Shown here: positions 43,736 through 55,379 of the stretch, piece after piece | Layout of the letters: each line of letters opens with the position of its first letter | How positions within the stretch are numbered: the first letter of the stretch is position 1 | NCBI GenBank assembly: GCA_032718475.1 | Contig: JAUCBJ010008092.1 | Span: 48,315-112,314, forward strand | Direction: 5' to 3' | DNA from: Nemertoderma westbladi | Taxonomy: Eukaryota > Xenacoelomorpha > Nemertodermatida > Nemertodermatidae | Length of the DNA stretch: 64,000 bases | The notes under the pieces: model-generated | Database searches by the model: none | Told to the model about the DNA's origin: nothing | The model's input: the letters and a program-made list of their open reading frames with translations, nothing else | Position numbers and translations under genes: made by a program

Positions 43736-46118
43736 GGTCCGTGATAGACTACAAACCGTGATTAAAACTTTTTTAACAGTATCTGCAACATGTAGAATAA
43801 AATGAGTACCATCACAATCTGGAAAGAAAATCATTGGTGTTGTATTAATGTCACAATGATTAGTTATGTACATGACAGCATCATATGATTGAGGCTGATG
43901 CAGCTTTGTGCATAGTGCAGAATCGATACAGCTAATAGATCCTTCCATATGTCTCTCCAGGATAGAAAGAAATGAGTCAATGATTAGGGTAGAGAATAAA
44001 TTTCTTCCTTTGAAGAAATTCCAATCAGGATTGGAGGGTTTTAAGAGAACAAGAGTTCCATTGGATGGTCTAGTGGTTGCTGCAATGACCACTGCTTCAT
44101 CATGGAACCCTTTACAAATATCTGGAAAGATGTCAATGTGTTCAGCAGACCCTCCCTGAATTTCATCAACATCATTAGTACTAGGGCTATGAGGGGAGTT
44201 GTGTGTATGTGCTGAGTGATACTGTGGTTGTGTTCTGCATACCCATGTACCGTCATCCATTAAGTCATGTACTTCGACCTCACCACAATGAAGGTTGTCA
44301 GGGTATGGAAGTGTATCTGTGTGATGTCTCGGAATCGGGATAGGAGAGGAGTATGTCAGTGTCTGAGTGGTGTTTATACATGTTAGTGGTGTAGTAGTGA
44401 GTAGTGGAGTAGTAAAAATAGACTTTGGAGGCTCAACTAAAAAATTATTAATGGTACTACAGTTTTGAGCTGCCCTAGTATAAAGGGGCCTACTCCTATA
44501 TTGAGAATTAGTAAAGTTAATGTTACTATTTACAAAAGTCTCACAAACTCCAGGTTCTGGTGCTGCTCCATCGTACATTATACACTCCCCAATACCACCA
44601 TGGACTTGGGGAGTTGCAGGGGAACCATTATCCGAGCTGTAAGGAAAGGAATCCATGATCATAGATTGGATTGTTGGTATCTCCGAGACAGTAGTCAGTG
44701 ACCCTGAGTCTGGATGGATCACTCTGGTTCATTACTCATCCATGCAGATTGGGTTATTTGTCACACCAGACTCAGTAATCATTGACCCGGAAACTAGAGC
44801 AACTGTTATTGCTTCTGGCTCTGTACCTGTCCATCCAGATTGGGTTGTTGTTCCTCCAGATTCGGAAGTTGTCAACCTGGAACCCAGATGGATCGCCGTC
44901 GTTCTGGGTTCACTACTTGTCCATCCAGATGCAGATTGGGTTTCTGTTCCTCCAGATTCGGAAGTCGTTGACCCTGAACCCAGAAACACCGTCGTTGCTA
45001 TGGGTTCGGTACTCATCCATCCAAATTGGGTAGCTGTTTGTCCAGATTCGGAAGTCATCAACCCTGAACCTGAACCCATAATTATCGTTGCCGCTACGGG
45101 TTTGGTACTTGTCCATCCAAATTGGGTAGCTGTTCATCCAGAATTGGAAGTCGTCGACCCTGAACCCGGAATGACCGTCATCACTACCGTTTCAGTACAC
45201 ACCGATGCAGTTTGGGTTGTTGTTCCTCCAGATTCGGAAGTCGTTGACCCTGAACCCGGAAAGACCGTCGTCACTACTGGTTTGGTAAATGCCCATCTAG
45301 ATTGGGTTATTGTTCCTCCAGATTCGGAAGTCGTCGACCCTGAACCCGAAAAGACCATTGTCACTACCGGTTCGGCCTATGCCCATCCAGATTGGGTTGT
45401 CATTCCTCCAGATTCGGAAGTCGTCAACCCTGAACCTGGAAAGACTGTCGTCACTACTGGTTCGGTACACGCCCATCCAGATTGGGTTGTTGTTCCTCCA
45501 GATTAGGAAGTCGTCAACCCTGAACCCGAAAAGACCGTCGTCACTACCGGTTCGGTACATGCCGCAGTGCCCATCCAGATTGGGTTGTTGTTCCTCCAGA
45601 TTCGGAAGTCGTCGACCCTGAACCTGGAAAGACCGTCGTTGCTACCGGTTCAGTATGCGTCCATCTAGATTGTGTTGTTGTTCCTCCAAATTCGGAAGTC
45701 GTCGACCCTGAACCGGGAAAGACCATTGTGGCTACCGGTTTGGTACGCGTCCATCCAGATTGGGTTGTTGTTCCTCCAGAATCGGAAGTCGTCGACCCTG
45801 AACCAAGAAAGACTGTCGTTGCTACCAATTCGGTATACGCCCATCCAGATTGGGTTTTTGTTCCTCCAGATTCGGACGTCTCCGGCCCTGAACCCAGAAT
45901 GACCGTTGTCACTACCGGTTCAGTACATGCCCATCCAGATTGGGTTGTTCCTCCAGATACGGAAGTTGTTGTTGACCTGGACCCCCGAACGACAGTGGGC
46001 GCTGGTGCCCCTGGTTGGATTCTTGTGCTTCTTGATGGCGACAAGCCATGGGTCCGGTGCTGGGCCCTTGCTGCTGGTGTGTGGGAGCTTCTTTTGGCGT
46101 GTGCTGAACTGGTGCCAT
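43736..46118 (-). pseudogene. LINE ORF1, N-terminal half: repeat region and Ulp1/C48 protease
   Basis: Minus reading from a possible ATG at 46118 (MAPVQHTPKEAPT..) through a Ser/Thr/Gly-rich tandem repeat (44740-46000) into a 330-codon frame (44722 to 43736). The last 110 residues, with WNFFKGRNLFSTLIID, MIFFPDCDGTHFILHV and the Trp/His/Asp pattern of Ulp1-type proteases, end at the giant-element insertion and continue past it at 22954. TGA and TAA stand side by side at 44729-44734, in the same frame as the repeats upstream, and frames shift within the repeats, so this is a pseudogene. Ulp1-type enzymes remove SUMO-like modifiers; in a LINE the substrate is unknown. Confidence 0.65.
44740..46000. 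repeat. 90-bp (30-codon) minisatellite
   Basis: About 14 units. The anchor CCAGATTCGG recurs at 44856, 44952, 45042, 45138 (variant), 45228, 45318, 45408, 45498 and so on, usually exactly 90 bp apart. On the minus strand it encodes GSGSTTSESGGTTTQSGW-like units, on the plus strand HPDWVVVPPDSEVVDPEP-like units. The plus frame is open for 283 codons (44655-45506), then has TCG to TAG and an 8-bp insertion near 45560. The minus frame is the one continuous with the C48 region. Confidence 0.85.
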
Positions 46119-48428
46119 GGCTAGGGTAGTTATGTAATTGTAATAATCTGTAGGCCTAGTATAATACTGTATCTAATTGTATTATATTATTGTGGGTCAG
46201 TCAGATAGCAGCTCATACTGATTTATACAAATATAATGTGGCCAAGTACAAAGTATGTGGCTATGTTGACGCACTCAGCGACTAATTGGCTGGTAATGTA
46301 TGTCGTCATGGGCAAGCTGTAAATTACCTTAGGAGTTAAATAAAGTTATGGGTTTTAATAAACACAGTCGAGATTATTTCTGTAAAGCAATGTTATTATT
46401 CTTATGAATATATTAGGTCTAAAGTCGCCTGTAATCCAAACAAATAGTTATGTTTAGAGTGAAATTGGCGTGGGGTGTCTGGTCCTCTGTTCTAAACACA
46501 AGGATTAATGTATATTAAGATTGGGTCTGTCACTGTCTGTTAAATAAGCAGTTCAACGGCCTAACTAGAGATGGAATAAACAATTATTATAGTATGTAGG
46601 TAATAGAATGTACTTACACAATATCTTTTGGGAGCTGTACACAACGTTACAGATTTAGGACAATTGCTTGTCCTTCAAAAAATAATAATATGTAGGGCAG
46701 TAGGGCGTATGTATGATAGAGCAAATGAAATACCTTGGTTAATTAAGTTACTGAAGTAAAAAATCTGAAAGGGTAATACAATTTTAATAATTAATAACGT
46801 CCGCAACACACAACACAAGCTGACCAAGTTATTAAGTAACGGTAATGAGTGTAGAAATCCATCGGTAATTAATTGCTTCACACGCAGGGATTGCCTTGTG
46901 TTCACTTCCGCAGGTAATAAGGTCTTACTCTCTCACTGACTTACGAACTTGCAACCAATAATGTCAAAATTTAACCACAGTCACACAAGTAAACTAAACG
47001 TGAGTAAACCAAACAATCAGTACCACACCAAATAATATCGGGATTATCTATGCTGTCTGTTGTCAAATAACAGCCTTCCCAGTTCAACAAGCCTTTTGCT
47101 TGCATCCATGTCTATAGCTCGAGATTTACAACTCCCTCGGGTGACACAAGACTTTCTCCTACACGTTTGGAGGATTTCACATCGGGGACAATGCAGAATT
47201 TCAAAACCTTCAATAATTCGTCAATAAAGCATTCAGTTCTCAATATCAAGCAGAATAAAAACATATACGAATAACACAGCACTAGCTCTACACGCATTTG
47301 AAGCAGTTTGTTTACACAGGAAACCACTGAATGAAGTAGGTATAATAAAGTGTACAGTTTTAATACAACCTACCTCAAACAGTTCCTAAGGATGTTAAGA
47401 TGGTCATTAAGTAATTGATTATATCTCAAATGAGGGGTAGTACTTCACTGTCTTGGGAACAGTATGGAGAAAATAAAGCTTCACTGTCCTGTGGACAGTG
47501 TGAGAAATTAAATTTTCACTGTCGAGGCTTTTACTGATGGGCTGACAATAAACTAACAATTGTCCCCAAGCTTAACTCGTGCATCTACTTAAATCAGGTT
47601 CTGTATGTTTTAGTCTGTGAACTGAACACTAACGTTGCCTCGGGATACCTACCACACGGTAGGAGTGTTCACTGATTTGTGAATATATATTATATAATAT
47701 ATATGTCGAATTAAATGGCATAATCAAATATTTCGGGTAAGGGAGTTTAGGGCATTAGAAACTACTTCAAGGAGTAGGCCTAATATATAATTACTATACG
47801 TGTAAACTATTCCTTTATGCTGTGCTGTCTGTGAACAACTGTACGTGCGACTTATTACGAATTGTGGGTAGGACGTTATATGGGGCCTAGTGCGGTGTAA
47901 ATGCACATTGCATGCGTGTTGCATACATGACGGTATAGATATATATCACAGTTGTAAGTTGTTTAGTTGGGAATAATATTACAGTACTGAGAATAACATA
48001 CACACGCAGTGAGTTTGAACTGAGCCTGATTTAGATTAATGTTACAGTTTACACTCACCAGGTTGAAAACGATGCAGTATGATCTTGAGTCAGTAGTATA
48101 TTCTCCAAACAATACATACAATAATAGTAACTATAATATAATGAGGCTGTATCGCCTGGCCTGTACTGCAAACACGGTGAAAATTTATAGGTTTCTAGTG
48201 TCTAAAGAGAACCCGAAAAAATTTAGCGGCTTAAAATGATGTAAGTAAAGCTCAAATTTGATTCAAAGCACAGAGTTCTACAGTATATGTAAATCCAAGG
48301 AGTGTAACAACCAATGAGATGGGAGCTAAAGCTCAGATCAACACCCTATGAGATTCTGATACAACACAAAGGTGATGCTAGGCAACGCTATAAACATATT
48401 GATAACACTGTGGCATAAAGATTAAAGA
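46119..48428. other. Intergenic DNA, no gene seen
   Basis: AT-rich, with a TATATA tract near 47690 and three close occurrences of TTCACTGTC..GGACAGT near 47449-47530. A short stretch just before the RTE fragment (48471-48500) resembles the giant-element leader inverted repeat. No supported gene. Confidence 0.5.
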
Positions 48429-48662
48429 TTGTACATGAAGACAGACAAATTATGTATGAAATACAGTATTACACGTTCGTGGGGCCTTCACGCAGCACGA
48501 GGCCTAGTTAAGAGATACAAATTAAAATTGAGCGACTGTATCACAAAATCAGGTTTTGAGAAATTTACCCACACCACCAATCAATCAAAGAAAGGGGGAC
48601 AGTACGTGTTCACCCCTTTTAATCTCCCCACCCCCCCCCCCCCCCCCACCCTTCCCAAATCC

Positions 48663-50498
48663 AAAAAATTTTACTCTGCTAATCTACAGGAGCTAATAAA
48701 CCAACAGGTTGATGCCATCAATGATGTTGACGACAGCAGGCAATCATCCCAGGCATGGAAATCGATCAATCTGCTTACTGGGCGGAAAAGCCAACCAACC
48801 ACCAAGGTTAAGGCTGAATCACCAGCCGATCGCCTCAATGGTTGGAAAGCCCACTTTGAAAAGCTCCTCAATAATGACAGGGTATTGCCTGATAACTTTA
48901 TAGAAGTAAAAGTGTCTGAGTCTGTACTCCCAGATATTTCCATCGGCGATATCTCCTTTGCAGAAGTGAAGGGTGCTGCTGCAAAGAGCATTAAGACCAA
49001 TCGTGCCAGTGTAGTAGATGGTGTTCCCCCTGAGGTCTTTAAAATACCTGAGTGTTTAAAGCTCATCTATCCCATCATAGTAGACATGTACCGAACAACA
49101 AGAGTCCCACAAGAAATGAAAACAAATAAGTTGGTGCCAGTTCCCAAGAAGGGCAACCTAACACTCTATGGTTCTTTTCGGAGAATCTCATTGATCTCGA
49201 TTGGTGCAAAGCTATACAATAGGATTCTATTAAATCGCATCAGGGATCCCATTGAGAGACTGCTCCGTGGAAATCAGAATGGGTTCCGTAAAGGTCGTGG
49301 GACCATGGAGCCCATTTTGGCACTTAGAAGGATAATTGAAGAGTTATCAAAAAAGAGAGACAGGCATCTGGCTGTTATCTTTGTTGACTTCTTCAAGGCA
49401 TTTGATTCAGTCTCTCGCTCACGTATGTTCAGCATACTTTCATTATATGGGATTCCTGATGAAATTATTGCAGCAATCAGATCAGTATACGATGGTACAA
49501 CAACATTTGTGTCTACTGTTGATGGTGGCACAGAACCATTTGAAGTGTTATGGGGCGTCCTCCAAGGAGACACACTTGCACCATTCTTGTTCATTATTGT
49601 GGTTGACTATGTTCTACGCATGTCCTTAGATCATTATAATGATGATGGGGTGATGATAACTCCACCTACTGGCTCCAGAAGTCGAGGAAATCCTGCCAAG
49701 TACCTAACTGATCTAGACTTTGCTGATGACTTAGGAGTACTCTCAGAATCATTGGAGGGAGCCCAACGGCTCCTCAGCTCATTAGAACATGCTGCTTCTA
49801 GTGTTGGTCTTTTTATTAACTCCAGAAAGACCAAAATTCTGACAGTTAACTTTGAAAGTCCTCAGCAAGTCTCTGATCGGATGAGCATAAGCTCAAAGGA
49901 TGGTATGCTTGAGCATGTGGACGACTTCTGTTACCTGGGATCATGGATCCGGAAGTCAGGTGAGGACCTTCGAATACGTAAGGGAAAGGCATGGGCAGCC
50001 TTGAATAGGCTTTCCAGGATTTGGAAGTCACCGAGAATTAATCGGAAACTTAAGGTCCGATTATTTAGAGCAGCAGTAGTTCCAGTACTCCTCTACGGGA
50101 GTCCATGCTGGGCTCTAACTGCTGAGGACACCAAATCTCTGGATGGCACATTCACAAGAATGCTACGCCGGGTTCATTGTGTCAAGTACAATGCACACAT
50201 CTCCAACCAGACACTATATAACATTGGAGGAGTCTCATTGGTTCCCCCAAGCTTGACACTAGAACAAAATCGCCTCCGCTTTGCAGGACATTGCTTTCGC
50301 CGTGAGGACCAGCCAGTGCATAATCTTGTACTTTGGCAGCCTCATGGAGTGAATAAGCATGGTGGACAGCCCATGACTTTCTTGAGACGCATCTTAAAGG
50401 ACACTGGCCTTAAAGATGCGGATGATCTAGCAAATGTCATGGGTGATAGGGAGTTGTGGCGGTGCAATTTTGTTGACAAGCCGGCACAGCATTCTTAA
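48663..50498 (+). pseudogene. RTE-like LINE ORF2, RT and C-terminal part (5' truncated)
   Basis: The frame is open without interruption for about 610 codons. It begins in the linker between endonuclease and RT (FYSANLQELINQ..). RT boxes follow: LVPVPKKGN, NQNGFRKGRGTMEPI, AVIFVDFFKAFDSV, GVLQGDTLAPFLF and LDFADDLGVL. The C-terminal domain ends ..WRCNFVDKPAQHS. The DFKKAFDS/NGFR.GR/GVLQGDTLAP pattern is RTE-type. No endonuclease is present, so the copy is 5' truncated, as is common for LINE insertions. The upstream junction is next to a C tract at 48632-48649. The intact frame implies recent insertion or relaxed time. Confidence 0.8.
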
Positions 50499-51584
50499 AA
50501 ATGCAGCTGCAATGCAGCATGCCGATCCTAGTAGTACCCTTCCCAACCACCAATACATTACCGCGACATCTACAACCCACGGAAGGGTAGAACGAACTTA
50601 TTTCCAATCGCACGTTCAATATGCAAAGCCAGGTGGTGTATACTGTATAGGAATATAATCAACGCCCTACTCGTCTTAATTATTATAAGCGTCGTTGCGC
50701 TCGTCCTGTTTTGTATTTAAATATATTTCCTAAACGCGGACTGACAATCTTTATAACTATCGATACGTGCAATATGCGAAACCAGGAATGGTTTATAGGA
50801 ATATAATCAACACAGAACGCAGTACTAAATGCAGTCGATGCAGTAATGATATTCAAATAATTAATTTAATACCAGTACCCTCTGTTAATGCCTCAGTGTA
50901 AAAACTTAGACAATTCAACTACACGGAAATCCCATAAAAAAAATAAGCCTAATATTTATGAGGAAAAAAACAAGTATGGATATAAGCCTTTTGCAGTGGT
51001 AAAATGTTATTGACTGACATTTATTAAATGAGATCTGTCAAACATGCAATTCACCGATAATAGACTGAAAGTAGGGAAGTCAGATTTCCATTTCGTTAGC
51101 TTGCTATGGCCAATCTGTTTACCTGCCTGTACACATGTGGTTAATTACATTCGCATTCCCATTGGAGAGTAACTGGCTGTTCTATACACACACATCCTTC
51201 CCATTCTATCTACCAGCACCGATCGAACTTGGATGTTAACCAATAAATCAGCAGTATTTAATGAGAATCAATTTTTTATGCCGTTTTAATTACTTTAGAT
51301 CAATTAAAGACACAATTATTAAAGCAAATCACTTGAACTAATTAAAAACTATAATAGAATGGGGTATGTGGATTACATATGTATAATTTTTAAGTATAAT
51401 TATTTAAATCTTATACTGTAAAATAATTAATTTCCTTTAAAAGGCAGGTTCAAAATGCTGTTTTTACCGTAATCAACTTAATTTACTAATTAACTGCTAT
51501 TATCTTAGCTTCTCGAAGGCCACACGGAAAAAAACACTGCAAAAAAAGCGACAGAACGACAGAACGAGAACGACAGGTTTATTA
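50499..51584. other. LINE 3' untranslated region and flank
   Basis: A block near 50609-50668 is repeated in diverged form at 50765-50815 (shared ATATGC..CCAGG.., TATAGGAATATAATCAAC). Beyond 50900 the DNA is AT-rich without a gene. Confidence 0.5.
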
Positions 51585-51690
51585 ATGGTACCACTACGCT
51601 AAGGCTCACTCACTTCGTGGCTCGCCCCACAGGTTGATTAATGGTACCACTACGCTAAGGCTCACTCACTTCGTGGCTCGCCCCACACAG
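51585..51690 (+). repeat. Two-copy tandem repeat
   Basis: Two units of about 54 bp, each with TTAATGGTACCACTACGCTA and a CACTTCGTGGCTCGCCCCAC end, in direct orientation. Confidence 0.85.
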
Positions 51691-52266
51691 GTAAATAATT
51701 GAATGGTTCTCAAATGATGAATATAAGAGTCCAATTCGAAGTAGCCGCGTGCATCAAAACACCACCGAGCTAAAATTATCTTTATTTGCTGATTTCATTT
51801 CCGATGTCAGTTTTAATATTTGGTGGATGTAGTCTGTCCGCCCGTCGGTTATCTGTCAGTCTGCCGTAGATTATGACAGACACGTTAGAAGACAGCTTTT
51901 CCGCGATCACTAGAGAACTAAAAGAGATCTCTCTAAGCTGTTTTCAGATTCTAAATCCCCAATACATTCAGCTCTAGATGCAATAAAAAATCAAATTTCT
52001 GAATTTTTTCGAGCGGGGGGGGGGGGGTGTTGCACCCTGCAGGGGGGGTGTTGGGTTGCTACCCCACCCTTAACTGTGTTCAAGACCAGTCCAGGAAGTA
52101 TGGTTTTTTTTCATGGAAACAGACCCTACAGGAGGCCCCTAGGTCTACTGTATGTAGGTAACATACAGTACCTGTACCAGTACTGAATCTCTACATACCT
52201 ACCTAGACTGAAAGCAATATGATAACTTAATAAATTAATTGTTGTGGGGTGAGTGACGGTGAATTA
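51691..52266. other. Non-coding, with a G tract
   Basis: A G tract lies at 52015-52027 followed by GGGTGTTG repeats. No gene seen. Confidence 0.5.
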
Positions 52267-52985
52267 AATATATAATGTAGATAGGACAATATGATAATGC
52301 GCTCCATAGCGAAGAATATCAACCGACCCTGTTGGGGCTCGAACCTGGTACCTAGGTTTCAAACTTCTGGTTATCATCAGCCGGGTGAGCGTACTGAGCT
52401 ACCAGACCGGATGAATATTTCACTATGGAGTGGGAGATCATATTTAGGCCAACTAATCACTCAAAGGAAAGTACAACGTTATTCCCGTGCTCTGCCAGAA
52501 ATGGCAACCATGCCTCAAAGAATGACTAGTATACGGTGTTGTAGAAACCACTGTAACCCAGTATTGACTGGCCCAGGCTGTTAGTTAATAATATTACATT
52601 CAATTCGTACATATTTCATCATACATATTTCATTCAATTCACATCATACTGTACAATTCACTTATTATTGTTAATTAACAGCCTGGGCCAGGCATGCGGG
52701 GTTACAGTGGTTTCTACAACACTGTATAGTGTATAATAGTTATTCTTTGAGGCATGGTTGCTATTTCTGGCAGAGCACGGGAATAACCTTTGAGTAATTA
52801 GTTGTCCTAAATATGATCTCCCACTCCATAGTGAAATCTTCATCCGGTCTGGTAGCTCAGTACACTCACCCGGCTGGTGTTAACCGTAAGTTTGAAACCT
52901 AGGTACCGGGTTCGAGCCCCAACACGCCAACAGGGTCGGTTGATATTTTTCGCTATGGAGATCATTATCATATTGTCCTATCTAC
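52267..52985. repeat. Fold-back pair of tRNA-like SINE sequences
   Basis: Arms 52267-52596 and 52666-52985 are inverted copies of each other over about 310 bp, separated by about 70 bp. Each contains a tRNA-like stretch. In the right arm, plus orientation, the A-box-like TGGTAGCTCAGT lies at about 52850 and the B-box-like GGTTCGAGCCC at about 52909, spaced as in tRNA genes but with an expanded interior. The arms contain a CACTATGGAGTGGGAGATCAT word. This is a tRNA-derived SINE in two opposed copies, not a functional tRNA gene. Confidence 0.72.
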
Positions 52986-53299
52986 ATTATATAATATGAT
53001 ACAGTAACTTACCTTAATCGGCGATTCAATTGGAAACTGTAGAGGAATTCGAATCTCATCACCCCAGGAACTAGAATAGAAGCTTTGGACGATTATTCCT
53101 TCGAGATTACGAGCGCTCCAGTTGTAAATAATTTTGGAATCGCGGGCCGTTTTTACGAGTTTAATAATTCCGCCCTTGGATGGAACTCTGTGGATAAAAA
53201 GTGATGTGATTTATTTAAAAAGGACCACAAATTATTTATTTCACAGATTACAGTTTTCGAACCAAATTATTATATACAGTATATATAATTTTACTCGAT

Positions 53300-53880
53300 A
53301 TTGTTAACAACAATGTTTATTGTTTTGGTTAGAAAAACCCGTCTCTGTAACCTGCTCCTTTCCCTGAATTGGTAACAATTGGAATTGTATTTATCATGTT
53401 GGTACAATAAGCCGTCTCTATAACCTGTTCCTTTCCCTCAATTGGTAGCAATAACATCGTTTATTGTTTTTGTTATAAAAAACCGTATCTGTAACCTGCT
53501 CCTTTCCATCAATTGTAACATCATTGTTTATTGTTTTGGTTAGAAAAAGTCGTGTTTGTAACGTGCTCTATTCTCTATTGCTATCAACAACGTTTATTGT
53601 TTTGGTTAGAAAAAGCCGACTATGGTAAAAATATTTTACTGTATATCTGACTATTGCTGTTTGCTTTATGTGTTTTAGTGTAGTTATACTGTAGTTAATG
53701 TGGTGTTAATAGGAGACGGGGGGGGGGGGGGGGGGACTGGACGCAAAACCCGCCTTGGCGAATTAATATCCTGCCTCAATGTTAAATTCTCAATTTAGGG
53801 AAAGGAGCAGGTTACAGTGGCACGTTATTTTAACCAAAACAATAAACTAAACACAACAGAACAGGTTACAGGATTTTATT
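53300..53880. repeat. Tandem repeats with an inverted copy
   Basis: Between 53310 and 53625 five diverged units share TTTATTGTTTTGGTTAGAAA and TAACCTGCTCCTTTCCCT. Around 53795-53865 the same unit appears inverted (GGGAAAGGAGCAGGTTACAG, then CCAAAACAATAAAC). A G tract at 53717-53735 lies between. The layout resembles a terminal-repeat structure of a non-autonomous DNA element, but ends and TSD were not found. Confidence 0.65.
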
Positions 53881-54225
53881 TTTGAGAGTAACCAGCTGTT
53901 ACAGTATTTGTGTCCAATTTCTCCTGGAGAGGGATGTATTTTTAATGCGTCCAGTCCCCCCCCCCCCCCCCCCCCCCACCCCCTATCTGGTTCATTTATG
54001 TAATTTTTTGGGTCGAATTTCTAACATTAGTTCATCTGTATTTTTTAGTCAACCTAGCCCTCCCCCCGGACAGTAGACCCCCACAAACAAAACTAAAGAT
54101 TTTTAACGGGTTAGCAAAATAATCTATAATATTAATATTGTCAAAAAACATTATAATTATTAAGACATACGTCTAGAAATGTATACAGTAAAATTAAATG
54201 TCATCCTAAATACTATCATCCTCGC

Positions 54226-54257
<32 letters not shown>

Positions 54258-54270
54258 TTGCACGCGGGCT
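53881..54270. other. Non-coding DNA with long C and G tracts
   Basis: A C tract at 53956-53977 and a G tract of about 28 at 54226-54254. No gene. Confidence 0.6.
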
Positions 54271-54355
54271 AGTGTCCCGAGTCAGGGGGCTAGGCCTACT
54301 GTCCGGAGTCAGGAGACTAAGCCTACTGTCCGGAGTCAGGGGGCTACTGTTGTGA
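54271..54355 (+). repeat. Short tandem repeat
   Basis: Three units of about 33 bp with CCGGAGTCAGGGGGCTA and GGCCTACTGT words. Confidence 0.75.
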
Positions 54356-55379
54356 TCTTGTCAAGGAGGGGGGTGTTTGGTAGGGGCTGGAAGGGCTGGT
54401 GTCTGGAGGGCCACTGTCCAATGGGCTATTGTTCGAGGGGGCTAATTGTCCTCTAACTCTATGTATATTTCAAGCAAAAAAAGGTGTTCAGAAAAAGGTT
54501 CAGGTGCGCGAAGAAGTCAGATTGACTCTGATTTCCAGATGGTATCCATTTTCGATAGAACTACCCATGTCTATGCAGGTAGGTACTGGAAGTCGTCAAC
54601 TTTCCATATTTAATTATTATCAAATACAAGTGGTCAAGTATCCATTACCATCAATAATTAAAAGCGTGTTATGAGACCCCTTACAATACCCTTACTCGCC
54701 CCATAAATATTAATCATTAATTAAAAGTCATGTATTCGGTCTTGATAAATTTATATGGAATTCAACTTATTCAGCAGCCGTTTCCACTTTGTTCCGTATA
54801 AGTTTTGCATTATGCTAGCGTATTTGTTAGCGGATCCATACCGCTGCACACCATCTACCGAGATAATGGGGAACAGGGTGATTTACGAATCACCCACAGG
54901 TATCCAATATCCAATATAAATGAGGCGATGTGATGTTAAGCTGGGAGATGGTTAACAATTCATTTCAGGGGAGAAGATAGCATAGGGCCAAAGGAACATG
55001 GAATGACACGAGAGGGGGAAAAACCTAACCAATGGGAGGGCCACACATGGCATGTATAACGTGTATCCACTATCCATTGGTCGGTCACCATGTAGGTAGG
55101 ACTGTGATAAGTTTCCATGTACTGTAGTTTCCATGCAGTTTCCATACATATACAGTATGTTACCCAATATCAATGTTAAGTCGGCTATTATCTACTGTGG
55201 ATGTTGGACGGTTTTTGACCATCGTCGCCTAGTACTTACTGATTGTGCTGTGATCCGTTTACCGGTACTTATATATATATATCAGCTATTATGTACAACG
55301 ATAAACCAATAACTCTTGCTCTACATTGGCCTACGGCCTTTTCAGCCTTTAAAGTTACTAGGGCGTGGCGACGCGTACA
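54356..55379. other. No gene recognised
   Basis: Only short open frames of no recognised similarity. Confidence 0.5.

Noticed and set aside
44655-45506. A 283-codon plus-strand ORF with HPDWVVVPPDSEVV repeats as a host gene.
   Set aside because: It is the 90-bp minisatellite read on the other strand and breaks by a stop and an 8-bp insertion in later units; the minus frame continues into the protease domain.
52840-52925. A functional tRNA gene.
   Set aside because: A- and B-box-like words are present, but the interior is too long and stems are poor, and the same sequence is found inverted next to it, as in SINEs.
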